Assembly (NCBI GenBank): GCA_905183005.1
Contig: CAJJDO010000098.1
Span: 124,001 to 188,000, forward strand
DNA from: Paramecium pentaurelia
Lineage: Eukaryota; Ciliophora; Oligohymenophorea; Peniculida; Parameciidae
Length of the DNA: 64,000 bases
Direction of reading: 5' to 3'
Positions 61,294 to 64,000 of the stretch are shown piece after piece. The position numbers were made by a program, and so were the translations under genes. The notes beneath the pieces were generated by a model. That model saw nothing but the letters and a program-made list of their open reading frames with translations. It searched no databases and was not told the DNA's origin. Within the stretch, counting starts at the first letter, position 1. Each line of letters starts with the position of its first letter.

Positions 61294-62417
61294 TCATATC
61301 TTAATATCAGAAAAATCAGCTGATTTGATAAGCGATAATCCTTGTTCTGCAATTGGCAATTCTCTTTAAAGTTCATTAGCAGTTTGAGTGTAGATATCAG
61401 TGTCAACAGCATAGGTTTCATTTTCTAAATCTAATTAGGATTTATATTATAATCTATCAGATTATCTTTAAACAAGGAATTAATTGCAATCTTCTAATTT
61501 TTCTATATTTTTATATTAATTAATAAATACAAGTAGTAGCATCAAGTTCAACTTATGATTAATTGATTTGTCTTTAGAATTCTTTATGTTCATCATCCAA
61601 TTATTCTAATCTTTCTTCAAATTCTTGAATATTAATTTATTCTTATTTAGTTAATGCATTCATAGCATCAACAATTTGATTTCTAAATTCATTTAATGCA
61701 TCTACAATTTATTTCAATATTCCTTAATCACTGAAATTTTAATTTAATGCAATTTAAAGTAAAGCTTATACCATAGGTCCTTGATGAACACGATTCCATT
61801 ATTTAGATGACAATCTTTTTAATGTAAATTTGATATTCTTAATTTATAATAAAGATGGATTTGATAAAGAACTTACAAGATTGATAGCATCATCAATGGC
61901 ATCAAGTGCATCATTGTCTTCTTCTATTTATTAAAGATATGCTTCATGTTCTTATTCTCTAAGTAATGTAGTTTCATCTACGTTTTTTCTATTAAATTCA
62001 TCATATTCAATGAGTGATTCAATTTTATTTCTTATTTAATCCCTTCTTGGAATCAATAAATTATCAATAACATCTATCATTCTTGCAATATCTTATTCAG
62101 CATCTTGTAATTATTATCCAACCTAAGCAACATAAGAATTATGTTCGTTTGTGCGTACTTAAAATTTGTATTCTACTTCATCAATATTAGTGTTAATATC
62201 ACCTATCTATTATTATTGTTAAACTTACTAATTCTTCTATTGCTTCAATTAATTCAGATATTGGACCTTATACTAATGAATGAAGATTCACTAAATTTAA
62301 AATGGTCTTGCCTAACTTGCTACCATGTAGTTCTTCCAACTTCTTAGCATGACTTAATTTAGATGAGATTCCAAAAGAGACAGCCATCATCATGCATAGC
62401 AATAATACTATTTTCAT
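61294..62417 (-). CDS. Trichocyst matrix protein precursor
   Basis: Secretory protein of 357 aa stored as crystalline matrix in trichocysts, the defensive exocytic organelles of Paramecium. The signal peptide MKIVLLLCMMMAVSFG is followed by heptad-rich, acidic coiled-coil sequence (QQLQDAEQDIARMIDVIDNL, EEDNDALDAIDDAINLVSSL, FEERLEQLDDEHKEFQRQIN) and few Cys. Length, signal peptide and coiled-coil content match the TMP family, whose precursors are cleaved into two chains. Introns are 62207-62228 and 61503-61530. The exact TMP subfamily cannot be assigned by eye. Confidence 0.82.
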
Positions 62418-63276
62418 TAAAATTAATTATGCATATCCGTTTTAATACATTAGCATCAAACTAAACTCACAACCCTGAATCACATTGATATATTAATCAA
62501 TTATCATCTTATTTATTAAATTCCAAACACCTCTTCTCTTATAAATCAAGCTTTCATAAATTCTTTTTCATTTTAATCAATAGTTCTTTTTTACTTATAT
62601 CTTTTAAGGTACTACTAATATTCGACATATTAGTAGTACCTTATAATGGACACAAATAGGTTTCTAATTTGGTTACTTTTACTCTTTGACTTTCTCAATC
62701 AAAATAAACTATTAAATATCAAATTACTTTAGGTAAAAATGAATAAAATTCTTAATTATTTCATTTCACAATTTTTTCTCTTATCTTTATTTATCAAATC
62801 AAAAAGGATTATAAAATATACAAGACTTTCTTATCTTTTCATTACTTATCTACTTATCTATCTTTATATTTATTATTTAAGTAATTTACATCTATAAATT
62901 AATGAATGTTTTTCCAAACTTCAATTCAATTATTTAGAAATTACTTATTAATATCATATGATGCTGCTGATTCTCATTAATAAATATTCTCAACTATTCC
63001 TGTATATTCTAACTAAATCATTTATTTAATATTAATCATATTATTTCAAATGAATTAGTTTCTATTGATTATTATTATAAATTAAGTCTAAAAATAACTT
63101 ATTTCATTTTCAAATCTTTTCTGATATATAAAAATGTTAATTAAATACTTTTATATGTCTTAAATATATATTTTAAAATAATTACAATACTTTATAAATT
63201 TAGTAACAATAATTAATAATGTTAATGATAACTTATAATATATATTGCAATTAACACAGTATAGATGATTCAAATT
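62418..63276. other. Intergenic region with one strong hairpin
   Basis: About 860 nt upstream of the trichocyst gene and downstream of the edge gene. No coding frame recognised. It should include the trichocyst gene promoter. The notable structure is the perfect inverted repeat at 62605-62643. Confidence 0.5.
62605..62643. repeat. Perfect inverted repeat, 16-bp arms and 7-nt loop
   Basis: The arm TAAGGTACTACTAATA is followed by TTCGACA and then the exact reverse complement of the arm. Such a long perfect hairpin, with several G/C pairs, stands out in DNA this AT-rich. It lies about 190 nt upstream of the trichocyst matrix protein start codon. Function unknown. Confidence 0.8.
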
Positions 63277-64000
63277 TCAATATTTTCCAGGTAGATAGAG
63301 TCTATTTTATAATGATCTTATTCTAGTTGTCAAAGGTGGTTATTTTAAATAAGGAGAACTTGAGGATTATTATGGAGGAGTAGCTTTATGTATTATAGAA
63401 TGTAAATTATTTCTTTATGGAGTTAGTATTTCATCATTTTAGGTTTTCAAAGGTTTAAGTAATAATCTTGAATGACTACTGGAGAGATTATTTTAGTGTC
63501 GTACTTTTGGAAGCGATAACTAATAATTATTTGAATGATGTTCTTAATCATGCAATTTATTATTTAGATAGTTGACAATTGATTATCTCTATTTATGTCT
63601 AAAATCAATCATTTAAACTTGCACTGGTTGGATTGGCTTCACACATAAAATTAAGATTTTACTTCTAGATAAATGATCTACTAATCTTTTTGTGGTGGTT
63701 CTGGAGGAGCTTCAAAGAATTTAGTCTTCATTCTAACTATCTTTTTTATTATTATAGGTTTCTTCTTTCTTTATATTACTAATTTTTGCATCCACATAAT
63801 AACATAAACTGCGTTTTTAAATTTTTGTTTTAGTTTATTTCTTCTTTCTCTTATTCTTTCATGCATTACAGGACTAAAACGTCGATATTTCTTTTTCATA
63901 TGTTTCATTTTCTTAGATTAATGTCCACAATCTCTACAATGACAACTTTTATTGTTCTCACATTCACCTTCAGATTCACTTGAACTTATAATAGTCTAAT
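63277..64000 (-). CDS. Hypothetical basic protein, 5' partial
   Basis: The frame enters from the right edge, so the start is missing; about 230 residues are visible. It reads SSSESEGECENNKSCHCRDC (possible Cys/His metal site), a very basic helix RFSPVMHERIRERRNKLKQK, FFEAPPEPPQKD, then a Ser/Gln/Pro-rich C-terminus ending LYLPGKY. A 29-nt TAG intron at 63589-63617 is needed. A 27-nt AAG segment at 63636-63662 is probably also spliced but keeps frame either way. No family recognised. Confidence 0.55.

Noticed and set aside
63610..63640. Apparent in-frame TGA within the edge gene, resembling stop read-through
   Set aside because: A standard 29-nt GT..TAG intron at 63589-63617 removes the problem and restores the frame.
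1..64000. CRISPR arrays, bacterial promoters, ribosome binding sites, tRNA or rRNA genes
   Set aside because: The gene structure is clearly ciliate nuclear. I found no regularly spaced repeats and no sequence that folds as a tRNA or matches rRNA by eye; a covariance-model scan would be decisive.

Overview
This looks like macronuclear DNA of a ciliate, most probably a Paramecium. The sequence is extremely AT-rich. Every long coding frame runs through TAA and TAG, which must be read as glutamine, and ends only at TGA. Genes are interrupted by tiny GT-AG introns of about 19-31 nt. The gene set includes a trichocyst matrix protein and a surface-antigen-like Cys-rich protein. Standard-code ORF calling shatters nearly every gene, so I read the genes by hand with TGA as the only stop. 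In most models the exon sum is an exact multiple of three, which supports the coordinates.

Layout. 1-6.4 kb: large ubiquitin-specific protease, 5' end off the window. 6.5-16.4 kb: two-TM protein, CTF-motif protein (-), two-repeat cation channel, SANT/Myb-like gene, aspartic protease (-), PIH1-domain protein (-), methyltransferase. 16.4-29.6 kb: Pumilio protein, a 62-aa gene and an AGC kinase (both hit by assembly duplication), a membrane protein with a degenerate aspartic-protease fold (-), RPS2, AP-4 epsilon, CFAP97-like protein (-), a small membrane protein, RPL13A. 29.6-39.1 kb: hypothetical gene (-), Sec1/Munc18 (duplicated 5' end), DNAAF1/LRRC50, a QALGGH-finger gene (-), two unresolved small genes, a YANK-like kinase (-). 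39-42 kb: mostly non-coding, with a duplicated segment. 42-53 kb: ankyrin protein (-), ubiquitin-fold protein, Cys-rich surface protein, SANT gene, ATG18/WIPI and two coiled-coil genes (all -). 53-64 kb: RIB43A-like (-), amino-acid transporter, Ras-like GTPase with a long coiled-coil tail (-), TBC RabGAP, ATG8 (-), trichocyst matrix protein (-), and a partial gene at the right edge (-).

Functional themes. Cilia are strongly represented (DNAAF1, a PIH1 protein, a CFAP97-like protein, RIB43A). So are membrane traffic and autophagy (AP-4 epsilon, Sec1, TBC, Ras-like GTPase, ATG8, ATG18). No operons or clusters are implied; the genes are independently transcribed and packed with intergenic gaps that are often under 100 nt.

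Assembly. Three single-N gaps (19299, 31836, 40030) are each flanked by about 1.1 kb present on both sides, so contig ends were abutted without collapsing the overlap. In the third pair the copies differ by exactly 27 bp bounded by TA, the signature of an Internal Eliminated Sequence retained in one copy and excised in the other. About a quarter of the introns I placed end in AAG, GAG or CAG rather than TAG.
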